This document shows positions 42,740 to 51,296 of a DNA stretch of 64,000 nt, piece after piece. Within the stretch, counting starts at the first letter, position 1. Each line of letters begins with the position of its first letter. The translations under genes were made by a program, and so were the position numbers. The stretch is from Sphingomonas kyeonggiensis (lineage in GTDB: Bacteria > Pseudomonadota > Alphaproteobacteria > Sphingomonadales > Sphingomonadaceae). Location of the stretch: NCBI RefSeq assembly GCF_014196745.1, contig NZ_JACIEH010000004.1:186001-250000 (forward strand), read 5' to 3'. Below the pieces are notes generated by a model that worked only from the letters and a program-made list of their open reading frames with translations, was not told the DNA's origin and ran no database searches.

Positions 42740-43729
42740 TCAGCGGAAGACGGCCCTGGCGCGGTAGGTGGCGAGCCAGTTGGTCGAGCCGCGGCACTCG
42801 CTCATCACGCGCGCCTCGGTCAGCCGGAAGCGCCTGCCGTCCCACACATAGGTTTCGCTGCTGCCGCAATCGCCGACGCCCCGCCCCTTGTTGTGGGTCG
42901 AGAGCATGCCGTTGTCGAAGCTGGCGTTGACCAGCACGCCGTCGCTGCCGTCGAGATCGGCGCGCACCGCCTTGCCGCCGGCGACGATGAAGGCGACGCT
43001 GCTGAAGTTGTAGGCGCCCGAACCACAGGGCAGCAGCGCCAGCGTCTTGCCGCCGCCGAGCGCATAGGTGTCGACTTCGGGCACGCTGCCGACGCCGCCA
43101 TCGAGCCCGTCGCACTCGCTCTGCTTCTCCATGCCCGCGCGCATCGCCCTGGAGACGGTGGCAGCCTTGCCCGAGGGCCGGAGCCCGACGATCTGCTCGG
43201 GCGGCCTGGCGGCGGGCACGGCGCTGGCGGACCTGGCGCCCCTGGCGACCAGCGCCGTCACCGTCCCGGCGCGGCCCTGGTTCGCATCGATATGGCGCAG
43301 CGAGGCCGAGGATCCGGCCAGCGAGATGCGCGCCACCGGCTTGCCGGTACCGTCGACCAGCGCCAGCACCTTGCCATTGGGCATGGCCGCGGCGATCCGG
43401 GAAGCGTCGGCGCCGCGGAAGGTCAGGCTTTCGTCGCTGATGGTGCCGGTCGCGACCACCGCATCGTCGATCCTGATCGAGGCCTTGCCCTTCAGGGCGC
43501 CGGACGGCCAGACCTCGACGGTGAGCGCGCCCGCCGGTCCGGCCTCGCGCGACAGCGACATGGTGGCTTCATAGGCGGAATCGTCCGCCGGCGCCGTGTC
43601 ATCATTGGGGAAGAGCGAGGTCATCTCGCAGCGGTGCAGATTGTCGCAGGCTACCACCCAGTCGCCGTAGAGTTTCTCGGGATCGTCTTGCGGGACCGGC
43701 GCGGCGAGGAGGAAGGCGAGGAGCAGCAT
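42740..43729 (-). CDS. DUF1176 domain-containing protein, exported
   Basis: The 329-residue protein starts with a short signal (MLLLAFLLAAPVPQ) and follows the DUF1176 layout: LYGDWVVACDNLHRCEM, with Cys residues likely in a disulfide, a mid-domain of beta strands and a C-terminal half with YALGGGKTLALLPCGSGAYN and ETYVWDGRRFRLTEARVMSECRG. The family is periplasmic with unknown function. It diverges from the 3-hydroxybutyryl-CoA dehydrogenase gene and lies 38 bp upstream of argB on the same strand. Confidence 0.85.
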   Translation of the reverse strand: MLLLAFLLAAPVPQDDPEKLYGDWVVACDNLHRCEMTSLFPNDDTAPADDSAYEATMSLSREAGPAGALTVEVWPSGALKGKASIRIDDAVVATGTISDESLTFRGADASRIAAAMPNGKVLALVDGTGKPVARISLAGSSASLRHIDANQGRAGTVTALVARGARSASAVPAARPPEQIVGLRPSGKAATVSRAMRAGMEKQSECDGLDGGVGSVPEVDTYALGGGKTLALLPCGSGAYNFSSVAFIVAGGKAVRADLDGSDGVLVNASFDNGMLSTHNKGRGVGDCGSSETYVWDGRRFRLTEARVMSECRGSTNWLATYRARAVFR

Positions 43730-43791
43730 GGCGCCGAGCCTAGCCGATCCGCCTTCGAATCGATAGGAGCGGCGCCAAAGGAGAGATGATG

Positions 43792-44661
43792 ATGAAGACG
43801 GTTGGCGTGATCGGTGCGGGGCAGATGGGCGCGGGCATTGCGCAGGTCTCGGCCCAGGCGGGCTATGCGGTGTTGCTCTCCGACGTCGATCAGGCGCGCG
43901 CCGAGGCCGGCAAGGCGGGGATCGCGAAGCAGCTCGCCCGCGCGGTCGAGAAGGAGAAGATCAGTGCGGCCGATGCCGAGGCGGCGCTGGGCCGCATCAC
44001 TTGTGTCGGCGGTACCGACAGTTTCGCGCCCTGCGACCTGGTGATCGAGGCGGCGACCGAGCGGGAGGCGATCAAGCGCCAGATCTTCGAGAGCGTCGGC
44101 AAGGTGCTGGGCGCCGAGGCGATCCTGGCGAGCAACACCTCGTCGATCCCGATCACCCGCCTCGCCCAGGCCTCGCCCGATCCGGCGCGCTTCATGGGCG
44201 TGCACTTCTTCAATCCGGTGCCGGTGATGGGCCTGATCGAGCTGATCCGCGGCCTTGCCACTTCCGACGCCACCGTCGCCGCGGTCGAGAAGTTCGGCCA
44301 GTCGCTGGGCAAGCGCATCGTCCATGCCAATGACGCGCCGGGCTTCATCGTCAACCGCGTGCTGATGCCGATGCTCAACGAGGCCTGCTTCGCGCTGGGC
44401 GAAGGCGTGGCGACGATCCCGGACATCGACGCCGCATGCCAGCTGGGCCTCAACCATCCGATGGGGCCGTTCACCCTGGCCGACTTCATCGGGCTCGACA
44501 CCTGTCTCGAGATCACCCGCGTGCTGTTCGAGGGCACCGGCGATCCCAAGTTCCGCCCGGCGCCGCTGCTGGTGAAATATGTCGAGGCCGGCTGGTACGG
44601 CCGCAAGACCAAGCGCGGCTTCTACGACTATTCGGGCGCGGAGCCGGTGCCGACGCGCTAG
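43792..44661 (+). CDS. 3-hydroxybutyryl-CoA dehydrogenase
   Basis: The 289-residue enzyme oxidises (S)-3-hydroxyacyl-CoA with NAD(P), in beta-oxidation, butanoate or phenylacetate metabolism. It has the Rossmann motif GVIGAGQMGAGIAQ, the catalytic region SNTSSIPITRLA, the His of GVHFFNPVPVMGLIEL, and the helical C-terminal domain with NDAPGFIVNRVLMPMLNEA. Three consecutive ATGs start the frame (43786, 43789, 43792); AAGGAG gives the best spacing to the last two, and family members begin MKTVGVIG. The PilZ gene converges at its end, overlapping by four bases. Often named hbd, fadB2 or paaH. Confidence 0.92.
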   Translation: MKTVGVIGAGQMGAGIAQVSAQAGYAVLLSDVDQARAEAGKAGIAKQLARAVEKEKISAADAEAALGRITCVGGTDSFAPCDLVIEAATEREAIKRQIFESVGKVLGAEAILASNTSSIPITRLAQASPDPARFMGVHFFNPVPVMGLIELIRGLATSDATVAAVEKFGQSLGKRIVHANDAPGFIVNRVLMPMLNEACFALGEGVATIPDIDAACQLGLNHPMGPFTLADFIGLDTCLEITRVLFEGTGDPKFRPAPLLVKYVEAGWYGRKTKRGFYDYSGAEPVPTR

Positions 44662-45554
44662 GCGCCGGCCTCCGCCTCCGCCTGGGTCAGCTCGGCCTGG
44701 CGGTCGAGCGCCCATCTGGCCAGCGTGTCGAACGGGATCGCCGCGAGAAAGGCGATCCCGGCACGGCCGTCATGCGCCCAGCGCACCACGCCGCGGCGGG
44801 CTTCCAGCCCGTGCACGCTCACCGTCACCTCATCGCCTTCCCGCAGGAAATCAGCCTCGACCTTCACCCCGCCCTGGGACACGTCGACCAGGGTGACGCT
44901 CACCCGCAGTCCCTCGGCGACCAGGCTCACCGGGCAGGCGATGCGCAGCCGCGGCATGCGCTGGGTCAGCCCGGGATCGCCGTGCACCGGCGCATGCAGC
45001 ACCTCGAGCACGTCGATCTTCTCGTCGAACTGCACGCCGACCATGCCGTCATCCGACCAGGCGACATGCCCGGCGATCTCGTTGCCCGAGCGGATCTCGA
45101 CCGTCACCGGCTCGCCGGGGGAGAGGCTCGTATGGAGCTTCCCCATCAGCCCGCCGGGCGAGATATTGCGGATCAGGCAGAGCGCCTCATAACCGTCCCA
45201 TCGCAGCATCGCGGACCGATAGACCGAGATCTTCGAACGATCGTCGCTTCTACGGTCCATGGTCGGCACTTCGGGCTGGAAGGAGATTTCGGTGCGGGAG
45301 ATGTTCGCCTCCAACGGCTTGTCTGTTGTGACCCGCGGCGAATATGCGTCCACCTGATGTCTGGAACGTTTCGATGCGGAAACGATCCTCGGCAGGGATT
45401 GGCTAGGCGCCACTCCGCCGATACCGGGCGGATGAAAGGCGAGCTGCAGGCAGTCCCGCACCCGGCCAAGCGCTTCCTCGCCGGGTGTCGGCGGCGGCCG
45501 GCGCAGGATGCGGAGCGGACGCGCGTCCGGACCGGTGGCGATGAAATTGGTCAC
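44658..45554 (-). CDS. Protein with two PilZ domains (c-di-GMP binding)
   Basis: The 298-residue protein has two PilZ-like domains, each a set of beta strands with the D/N-x-S-x-x-G motif: CLIRNISPGGLMGKL and SVTLVDVSQGGVKVEA. The first lacks a clear upstream R-x-x-x-R except RRSDDRSK, and the second has RMPRLRI. Binding of c-di-GMP is inferred, not shown. The GTG at 45554 has GGAG six bases upstream; an ATG at 45260 is an alternative that would remove a 98-residue N-terminal part with weaker coding character. An HD-GYP gene at 9.8 kb shows c-di-GMP turnover in this organism. Confidence 0.75.
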   Translation of the reverse strand: MTNFIATGPDARPLRILRRPPPTPGEEALGRVRDCLQLAFHPPGIGGVAPSQSLPRIVSASKRSRHQVDAYSPRVTTDKPLEANISRTEISFQPEVPTMDRRSDDRSKISVYRSAMLRWDGYEALCLIRNISPGGLMGKLHTSLSPGEPVTVEIRSGNEIAGHVAWSDDGMVGVQFDEKIDVLEVLHAPVHGDPGLTQRMPRLRIACPVSLVAEGLRVSVTLVDVSQGGVKVEADFLREGDEVTVSVHGLEARRGVVRWAHDGRAGIAFLAAIPFDTLARWALDRQAELTQAEAEAGA

Positions 45555-45746
45555 GCATTACTCCAGCTACTGTTCTGGAGAGCGCACATCACAAGGCCGG
45601 CCCGTGGCACGGCACATGATGGCGCGCGACCCGCTCTCCATCCGATGTCGGTTGTTCTTGGCAGGTACAGCGCGCCCCCGGCGCAGCGTTGTGCCTGCGT
45701 ATATACGTAATTCTACCGAAACGGCGGTATCCAAAAGGTTAACGCC

Positions 45747-47042
45747 TCAGGGGAGTAGCAGTCCCGCCAGTGCCGCGCTCATCAGGTTGGCGAGGCTGCC
45801 GGCGATCAGCGCGCGGACGCCGAGCTTGGCGATCATCGGCCGCTGGTTGGGCGCCAGGCTGCCGGTCGCCGCCATCTGGATCGCGATCGAGCTGAAATTG
45901 GCGAAGCCACATAGCGCAAAAGTGATGATCGCACGGGTACGCGGCGCGATATCGGTCATCGCGCCGAGATCGATGAAGGCGACGAACTCGTTGAGCACAA
46001 CCTTGGTGCCGAACAGCCCGCCCGCCGCGGTCGCCTCGTGCCAGGAGATGCCGAGCAGGTACATGACCGGCGCGAAGACCGTGCCGATGATCTTCTGGAA
46101 GCTGAGATTCTGGAAGACCTGCGCCCAGGCGGCATGGCCGCTCAGCTCGTAGACCCAGTTGCCCGCGCCGGCGAGCAGGCCGTTGGCAAGCGCGACCAGC
46201 GCGACAAAGGCCAGCACCATCGCGCCGACCGCCACCGCGATCTTCACACCGGTCGACGCGCCCGAGGCCGCGGCCATGATGATGTTGGCGGCGCGCTCTT
46301 CCTCGATATCGTGCTCGGCGACCTTGATCGCCGCGTCCTCAGCATCGTCGCCGAGCGGCAGCTCACCCGCCTGCACGGGCGTGTCGGGCATCATGATCTT
46401 GGCCATCAACAGCCCGCCCGGCGCCGCCATGAACGAGGCGGCGAGGAGATAGGGCAGCGAAGCCGGGCCGAGCAGGCTGGCATAGGCGGCGAGGATGGTG
46501 CCGGCGACGCCGGCCATGCCGACGGTCATCACCGCGAAGAGCTGCGACGGGGTGAGCCGCGCCAGATAGGGGCGGATCACCAGCGGCGATTCACTCTGGC
46601 CGACGAAGATGTTCGCGGCGGCACAGAGGGACTCGACCTTGGTGGTGCCCACCACCTTCTCGATCGCGCCGCCGATCCAGCGGACCACGAACTGCATCAC
46701 GCCGAGATGGTAGAGGATCGAGACCAGGGCCGCGAAGAAGATGATCACCGGCAGCGCCGCGATGGCGAAGCTCTGGCCGCCCAGTTCGGGCTTGGCGAGC
46801 GGGCCGAACAGGAAGCTGGTACCGGCGCCGGCATAGCCGAGCAGCGCCGAGACTCCGTTCGACATGCCGTGCAGCGCCGCCTGGCCCCAGCTGGTCCGCA
46901 GCACCAGCGCGGCGATGCCCGCCTGGAGGAGGAAGGCAGCGCCCACCACGCGCAGATTGATCGCGCGCTTGTTCGACGACAGCAGGAACGCGATGCCAAG
47001 GATCGCGAGCACGCCGAAGATGCCGATCGGAAACTGATTCAA
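45747..47042 (-). CDS. Concentrative nucleoside transporter (NupC/CNT family)
   Basis: The 431-residue membrane protein has around ten helices. The CNT motifs are present: the gate QSFAIAALPVIIFFAALVSILY, the substrate-site GQSESPLVIRPYL, and TKVVLNEFVAFIDL with the later FALCGFANFSSIAIQ. It imports nucleosides with sodium or protons. The start is a TTG at 47042 with GGGGGTAG upstream. No nucleoside catabolic genes adjoin it. It diverges from the queuosine-precursor transporter across 318 bp. Confidence 0.92.
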   Translation of the reverse strand: MNQFPIGIFGVLAILGIAFLLSSNKRAINLRVVGAAFLLQAGIAALVLRTSWGQAALHGMSNGVSALLGYAGAGTSFLFGPLAKPELGGQSFAIAALPVIIFFAALVSILYHLGVMQFVVRWIGGAIEKVVGTTKVESLCAAANIFVGQSESPLVIRPYLARLTPSQLFAVMTVGMAGVAGTILAAYASLLGPASLPYLLAASFMAAPGGLLMAKIMMPDTPVQAGELPLGDDAEDAAIKVAEHDIEEERAANIIMAAASGASTGVKIAVAVGAMVLAFVALVALANGLLAGAGNWVYELSGHAAWAQVFQNLSFQKIIGTVFAPVMYLLGISWHEATAAGGLFGTKVVLNEFVAFIDLGAMTDIAPRTRAIITFALCGFANFSSIAIQMAATGSLAPNQRPMIAKLGVRALIAGSLANLMSAALAGLLLP

Positions 47043-47326
47043 CTTCTACCCCCAAGGCAAACGCCCAAGCCTGTGAGCATACACGCTCGCACCCGCATGG
47101 CCAGAGGCAGCCGACTCCGTTCCCCGCAGAAGCCGCGTGACGGAAGTTCACAAAGTTCCCGACATCGCCGCGCGCGATCGCAGGCACCCGCACGCGTGGG
47201 CAAACGCTCCGCGGCCCCGCCCGGCGAAGACAGCCCGGCGAGTGATGGAAGGAACGGGATTTTCGAGATCTCGGACCCTACATAGAACAAACCAGGAACG
47301 ATGTCAAGCCCAAAAGCCCCCGGGAC
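47043..47326. other. Divergent intergenic region without a gene
   Basis: This 318-bp spacer (to the start at 47361) holds no supported ORF. It includes a 10-bp palindrome CGAGATCTCG (47264-47273), a GC-poorer patch and, at its right end, the promoter for the transporter. I searched for a preQ1-type aptamer and found none. Confidence 0.6.
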
Positions 47327-47354
47327 TTGCGGTACGAACATTTCCCGCTAGCGT
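47327..47354 (+). promoter_or_regulatory. Candidate promoter, leaderless transcript
   Basis: TTGCGG (47327-47332), 16 bp, TAGCGT (47349-47354). The expected transcription start is at or next to the ATG at 47361, so the mRNA would have no leader. Same form as the pheA promoter. Confidence 0.45.
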
Positions 47355-47360
47355 CCGCCC

Positions 47361-48038
47361 ATGGACACCATTCGCATCCCGCGTTCGCTCTTCTTCCTCT
47401 CGATCTTCTATGGCGGCATGGTCTGCATCGCCGGCGTGCTGGGCAACAAGCAGGTTGCGCTCGGCCCGATCTCGCAGATCGGCAACTGGGTGGGCGTCGG
47501 CCCGCTCGCGGTGGAAGCCGGGATCTTCGCCTTCCTGTTGCTCGTCGCGGTCTCGAGCGCGGTCGCCGAGCTGCACGGGCCGGACACGGCGCGGCGGCTG
47601 GTGCTGATCGGTTTCGTGCCGCTGGTCACCTCCGTCCTGCTCTCGATGCTCGTCCTCGGCTTGCCGCCCTCCCCGAGCATGGCACCCGACCGGCTGCACG
47701 CCTTCGAGCTGATGATGAGCGGCACGCCGCGCATCTGGCTGGGCGGAATCATCGCCTATGGCATCTCGCAGATCCTCAACGTCACCATCTTCTCGGCGCT
47801 GAAGAGCGGCGGGGGCAAGCTGCTCTGGCTGCGTGCCGCGATCGCTTCGGTGCTGAGCCAGATCGCCGACACGCTGATCTTCGTCACCGTCGCATTCTAT
47901 GGCGTGTTCCCGATCGGCGAACTGCTCGTCGGCCAGATGCTGAGCAAGGTGGTGCTGAGCATCGTGCTGGTGCCGGCGCTGATCTACCTGTTCGTCGCGT
48001 TCGGGCGCAGCCTGGATGGACGGCGCGGGCTGAATTGA
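47361..48038 (+). CDS. Queuosine precursor transporter (YhhQ family)
   Basis: The 225-residue protein has six to seven membrane segments and the family sequence features LFFLSIFYGGMVCIAGVLGNK, PLAVEAGIFAFLLLVAVSSAVAELHG and SQILNVTIFSALK with QIADTLIFVTVAF. YhhQ/QPTR proteins import preQ0 or preQ1 for tRNA modification. Here the first helix includes a longer soluble insertion than E. coli YhhQ. No SD is present, which fits the candidate leaderless promoter. It ends just before a palindromic element. Confidence 0.88.
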   Translation: MDTIRIPRSLFFLSIFYGGMVCIAGVLGNKQVALGPISQIGNWVGVGPLAVEAGIFAFLLLVAVSSAVAELHGPDTARRLVLIGFVPLVTSVLLSMLVLGLPPSPSMAPDRLHAFELMMSGTPRIWLGGIIAYGISQILNVTIFSALKSGGGKLLWLRAAIASVLSQIADTLIFVTVAFYGVFPIGELLVGQMLSKVVLSIVLVPALIYLFVAFGRSLDGRRGLN

Positions 48039-48047
48039 GTTTCTGAC

Positions 48048-48196
48048 AATTCCTCCCCCAGCTTGCTGGGGGAGGGGGACCGCTCGCGAAGCGAGTGGTG
48101 GAGGGGCGGCGGTGGAACACCGCCGGCTTCGTCGTCGGCCCCTCCACCATTGCTGTGCAATGGTCCCCCTCCCCGAGACAAGCTCGGGGAGGAATT
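48048..48196. repeat. Composite palindromic element, GGGGAGG class (copy A)
   Basis: 149 bp between convergent yhhQ-like and egtD genes. Ends AATTCC and GGAATT. From each end inward: an end hairpin (CCCCCAGCTTGCTGGGGG left, CCCCGAGacaaGCTCGGGG-like right), GGGGGACC pairing with GGTCCCCC, a small hairpin (GCTCGCGAAGCGAG; TTGCTGTGCAA), TGGTGGAGGGGC pairing with GCCCCTCCACCA, and a central stem. At least three reading frames are open through it. Confidence 0.9.
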
Positions 48197-48198
48197 TA

Positions 48199-49176
48199 TC
48201 AGGGCGCCAGCCGGATCGGCTGGGCTTCGCAAAGGATCAGGGCGAACCAGTCGTTCGGGTCGGTCCATTCGCGGATCGGGGTCCAGCCGCCGGCGCGCAG
48301 CAGCTGGCGGGCGCCGTTGCGGCCATATTTGTGGCTGTTCTCGGTGTGGATCGTCTCGCCCGCCGCCATCCGGAACGGCCGGCCATCGACCGCGAACTCC
48401 ATGTCGCGCACCGCCTCGAGATGCATCTCGATCCGCGCGGCATCGTCATTCCACAGGGCGACGTGGCGGAAGGCCTCCACGGGAATCGTGCCGCCCAGCT
48501 CGCGGTTGATCCGTTCGAGCAGGTTGAGATTGAACGCCGCGGTGACGCCCTGGGCATCGTCATAGGCCGGCACCAGCACCTCCGGCGCCTTGATCCGGTC
48601 CATGCCGATCAGCAGCCGCGCGCCCTCGCCCAGCCAGTCGCGCATCGCGCGCAGCAGATTGACCGCATGAAAGGCCTGCATGTTGCCGATCGTCGAGCCT
48701 GGGAAGAAACCGAGCTTGGGCATGCCGCCCACCTGCTCGGGCAGCGGCACCGGGCGGAGGAAATTAGCCTCGACCGGATAGACCGGCAGGCCCGGGAACG
48801 CCTGGCCGAGCTGCGCGGCGGACTGGCGGAGGAAATCGCCCGAAATATCGATCGGCACATAGGCGGCGGGATCGATGGCACGCAGCAGCAGCGGAGTCTT
48901 GACCGAGGAACCCGAGCCGAACTCGACCACCGCCGCGCCGCGCGCCGCCAGCGCACCGAGCTCGGGGCCGGTCTTGCGGAGCAGCTCGGTCTCGGTGCGG
49001 GTGGGGTAATATTCGGGGAGCTGGGTGATTTCCTCGAACAGCTCCGAGCCGCGGCGATCGTAGAACCAGCGCGCCGGGATGGCGCGCGGCCGTGCCTCGA
49101 GCCCGCTCAACACATCGGCACGGAAATGCGGATCGGCGAGGCTGGCCTGGCCGTCTTCGAGTTCCTGTTTCAGCAT
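48199..49176 (-). CDS. egtD: L-histidine N-alpha-methyltransferase (ergothioneine biosynthesis)
   Basis: EgtD trimethylates histidine to hercynine with three SAM, the first step in ergothioneine synthesis. The 325-residue protein has RWFYDRRGSELFEEITQLPEYYPTR (broken here: YDRRGSELFEEIT), the SAM-binding VEFGSGSSVKTPLLL, IDISGDFL, the histidine-contacting GFFPGSTIGNM and the EIHTE-like AGETIHTENSHKY. The family is Methyltransf_33. It lies downstream of egtB on the same strand, with a repeat between. Product is an antioxidant thione. Confidence 0.93.
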   Translation of the reverse strand: MLKQELEDGQASLADPHFRADVLSGLEARPRAIPARWFYDRRGSELFEEITQLPEYYPTRTETELLRKTGPELGALAARGAAVVEFGSGSSVKTPLLLRAIDPAAYVPIDISGDFLRQSAAQLGQAFPGLPVYPVEANFLRPVPLPEQVGGMPKLGFFPGSTIGNMQAFHAVNLLRAMRDWLGEGARLLIGMDRIKAPEVLVPAYDDAQGVTAAFNLNLLERINRELGGTIPVEAFRHVALWNDDAARIEMHLEAVRDMEFAVDGRPFRMAAGETIHTENSHKYGRNGARQLLRAGGWTPIREWTDPNDWFALILCEAQPIRLAP

Positions 49177-49191
49177 GATTCAGTGGCTTTC

Positions 49192-49279
49192 GTCATTCCC
49201 GCGAAAGCGGGAACCCATCTCCGATGGGTTCCGCCTGCTGCACGGGCAGGAGATGGGCCCCCGCTTTCGCGGGGGTGAC
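49192..49279. repeat. Composite palindromic repeat, GTCATTCCCG class (copy 3)
   Basis: GTCATTCCCGCGAAAGCGGG at the left and CCCGCTTTCGCGGGGGTGAC at the right form outer hairpins, with CCCATCTCC pairing to GGAGATGGG inside. It fills the spacer of the egtB-egtD unit. Confidence 0.8.
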
Positions 49280-49291
49280 GGTAAAGAGAAA

Positions 49292-50557
49292 TCACAGGTC
49301 CTTCGCCAATCTGACGCCGGTGAACTGCCAGCGCTGATGGGGGTAGAAGAAGTTGCGGCAGCTGGCCCGCGAATGGCCACGGGGCGTGGCGCAGGACGAT
49401 CCGCGCAGCACGAACTGCCCGCTCATGAACTTGCCATTATATTCGCCGACCGCGCCCTCGACCGGCCGGAAGCCGGGATAGGGCCGGAAGGCGCTGCCGG
49501 TCCATTCCCAGACATCGCCGAAAAAGGCCGGGCCGCCCGCCGACGGGCGCGGCTCGACCGGGCCGGCGGCGTCGAGCTGGTTGCCGCTTTCCGGATCGAA
49601 CGCCGCAGCCGCGGCTTCCCATTCGAACTCGCTGGGCAGCCGCGCGCCGGCCCAGCTGGCATAGGCATCGGCCTCGAAGAAGCTGACATGGGTAACCGGC
49701 GCGGCGGGATCGACCGGGCGGCGGCCGTCGAACCCGAAGCGGGTCCAGACATCCCCGTCGCGGCGCCAGTAGAGCGGCGCCTCGATCCCCTCGGCCTTCA
49801 CCCAGGCCCAGCCGTCCGACAGCCAGTGGCGCGGGTCGCTATAGCCGCCATCGGCGATGAAGGCGGCCCATTCGCCATTGGTCACGGTGCGATCGGCGAT
49901 GGCATGCGGAGTGAGCAGTGCCTGGTGCCGCGGCCCCTCGCAGTCGAACGAAAATGTTGAATCGCTTGAATCGATTCCCGCCTGCACGAGCCCCTCGGCG
50001 CCGGTGATCCAGCCGATCGGGCCGGGCATCGCCACGGGGACCTTGGGTGCACCCTGCCAGACCGCGGGCTCGAGCGGGTTGACCGAGAAATGGTGGAGGA
50101 TGTCGGTGAGCAGCAGCTCCTGGTGCTGCTCCTCATGATTGCAGCCGAGCAGGACCAGGGCCCGGGCTGCCTCGGGCAGATCGGGCAGCGCCTCGATCAG
50201 CGCGGCATCGACATGGGCGCGGTAGGCCAGCACTTCGGCGAGGCTCGGGCGCGAGAGCATGCCCCTGCGAGGACGCGCGTGGCGCTGGCCCTCCGCCTCG
50301 TAATAGCTGTTGAACAGGAAGGGCCAGCGTTCGTCGTGCAGCGCATAGCCGGGGACGTGGTCGCGCAGCACGAAGGTCTCGAAGAACCAGTTGGTGTGGG
50401 CGAGGTGCCATTTGGCCGGCGAGGCATCGTCCATCGACTGGATCGTGGCATCGGCATCGGAGAGCGGGCGGACCAGCGCCTCGCTCAGTGCGCGGGTGCG
50501 GCGGAACTTCGCGCCAAGGGCGCCGGAGGCCGGAGCGGATCCCGTTTCCGTTCGCAT
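49292..50557 (-). CDS. egtB: Ergothioneine sulfoxide synthase EgtB
   Basis: EgtB is the non-haem iron enzyme that joins hercynine and a thiol (gamma-glutamylcysteine or cysteine) with O2 to give the sulfoxide. The 421-residue protein has an N-terminal DinB-like domain with iron ligands: His51 in KWHLAHTNWFFE and the H-x3-H-x-E motif NHEEQHQE (His141, His145). The C-terminal domain is of the formylglycine-generating-enzyme type (GDVWEWTGSAFRPYPGF, VLRGSSCATPRGHSR). No egtA, egtC or egtE is seen in the window, so the EgtE-like C-S lyase must be elsewhere. Confidence 0.93.
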   Translation of the reverse strand: MRTETGSAPASGALGAKFRRTRALSEALVRPLSDADATIQSMDDASPAKWHLAHTNWFFETFVLRDHVPGYALHDERWPFLFNSYYEAEGQRHARPRRGMLSRPSLAEVLAYRAHVDAALIEALPDLPEAARALVLLGCNHEEQHQELLLTDILHHFSVNPLEPAVWQGAPKVPVAMPGPIGWITGAEGLVQAGIDSSDSTFSFDCEGPRHQALLTPHAIADRTVTNGEWAAFIADGGYSDPRHWLSDGWAWVKAEGIEAPLYWRRDGDVWTRFGFDGRRPVDPAAPVTHVSFFEADAYASWAGARLPSEFEWEAAAAAFDPESGNQLDAAGPVEPRPSAGGPAFFGDVWEWTGSAFRPYPGFRPVEGAVGEYNGKFMSGQFVLRGSSCATPRGHSRASCRNFFYPHQRWQFTGVRLAKDL

Positions 50558-50716
50558 TATGTTCTCCTAGCGCGGCCGGCGGCGCCGGTCAACCGGGGGA
50601 GATATAGGGTCGCGGAAAGCCCCTGGTACCCCATCAGAACGTTACGTCGCCGGCTTTTGTTCACGCCTGGCCGATAGCCGGCGGCGCCGGGCCGGGAAGC
50701 TATGCCAAGGTATCGG

Positions 50717-51262
50717 TCAGCGCGACGCGCCGGGTATCCAGAGCACGTCCCCGGCCTCGCTCTGGTTCACCGCCCGGGCAGCGACGAACAGCAGATCGGA
50801 CAGGCGGTTGAGATAGGCGAGCGGCTGGGCGCCGGCGCGCGCGGCCACCGCGGCGCGCTCGGCCCGGCGGGTAACGGCGCGGGCGAGGTGGAGCTCGGGC
50901 GCACCGGGGGCGCCGGCGGGCAGCACGAAGCTGGTCAGCGGCGCGAGGGCCGAGTTGATATGGTCGATCCGCTCCTCGAGCCATGCGACCTGGCCGGGGG
51001 TGATGCGCAGCGCGCCCTCGATCCCCGCCGGCGTGGCGAGATCGGCGCCGAGATCGAACAGGTCGTTCTGGATGTGCGCGAGCATGCCGCCGAATGCGTG
51101 ATGGCCGAGCGTGGCGCGGGCGACGCCGAGCGCGCAATTCGCCTCGTCGACATCGCCGATCGCCGCCATCCGCGCATCCGCCTTGGAGACGCGCGAGCCG
51201 TCTACCAGACCGGTGGTGCCGTCGTCGCCGGTGCGGGTGTAGATCTTGTTGAGCTTGACCAT
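50717..51262 (-). CDS. Cob(I)yrinic acid a,c-diamide adenosyltransferase, PduO type
   Basis: The 181-residue enzyme transfers the 5'-deoxyadenosyl group of ATP to cob(I)alamin. PduO hallmarks: the N-terminal KIYTRTGDDGTTGLVDGSRVSK (ATP site), GDVDEANCALGVA, and ARAVTRRAERAAVA with LNRLSDLLFVAARAVN. The start ATG at 51262 has no good ribosome binding site. A palindromic element lies 35 bp upstream. No cobalamin-dependent enzyme is adjacent. Confidence 0.92.
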   Translation of the reverse strand: MVKLNKIYTRTGDDGTTGLVDGSRVSKADARMAAIGDVDEANCALGVARATLGHHAFGGMLAHIQNDLFDLGADLATPAGIEGALRITPGQVAWLEERIDHINSALAPLTSFVLPAGAPGAPELHLARAVTRRAERAAVAARAGAQPLAYLNRLSDLLFVAARAVNQSEAGDVLWIPGASR

Positions 51263-51296
51263 GGGCGAGGGTCTACGCCGAAGGCGACGGCTTCTC

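Noticed and set aside
47043..47360. preQ1 riboswitch before the queuosine-precursor transporter
   Set aside because: No preQ1-I or preQ1-II-like stem-loop and A-rich tail is visible, and the candidate promoter leaves no room for a leader.
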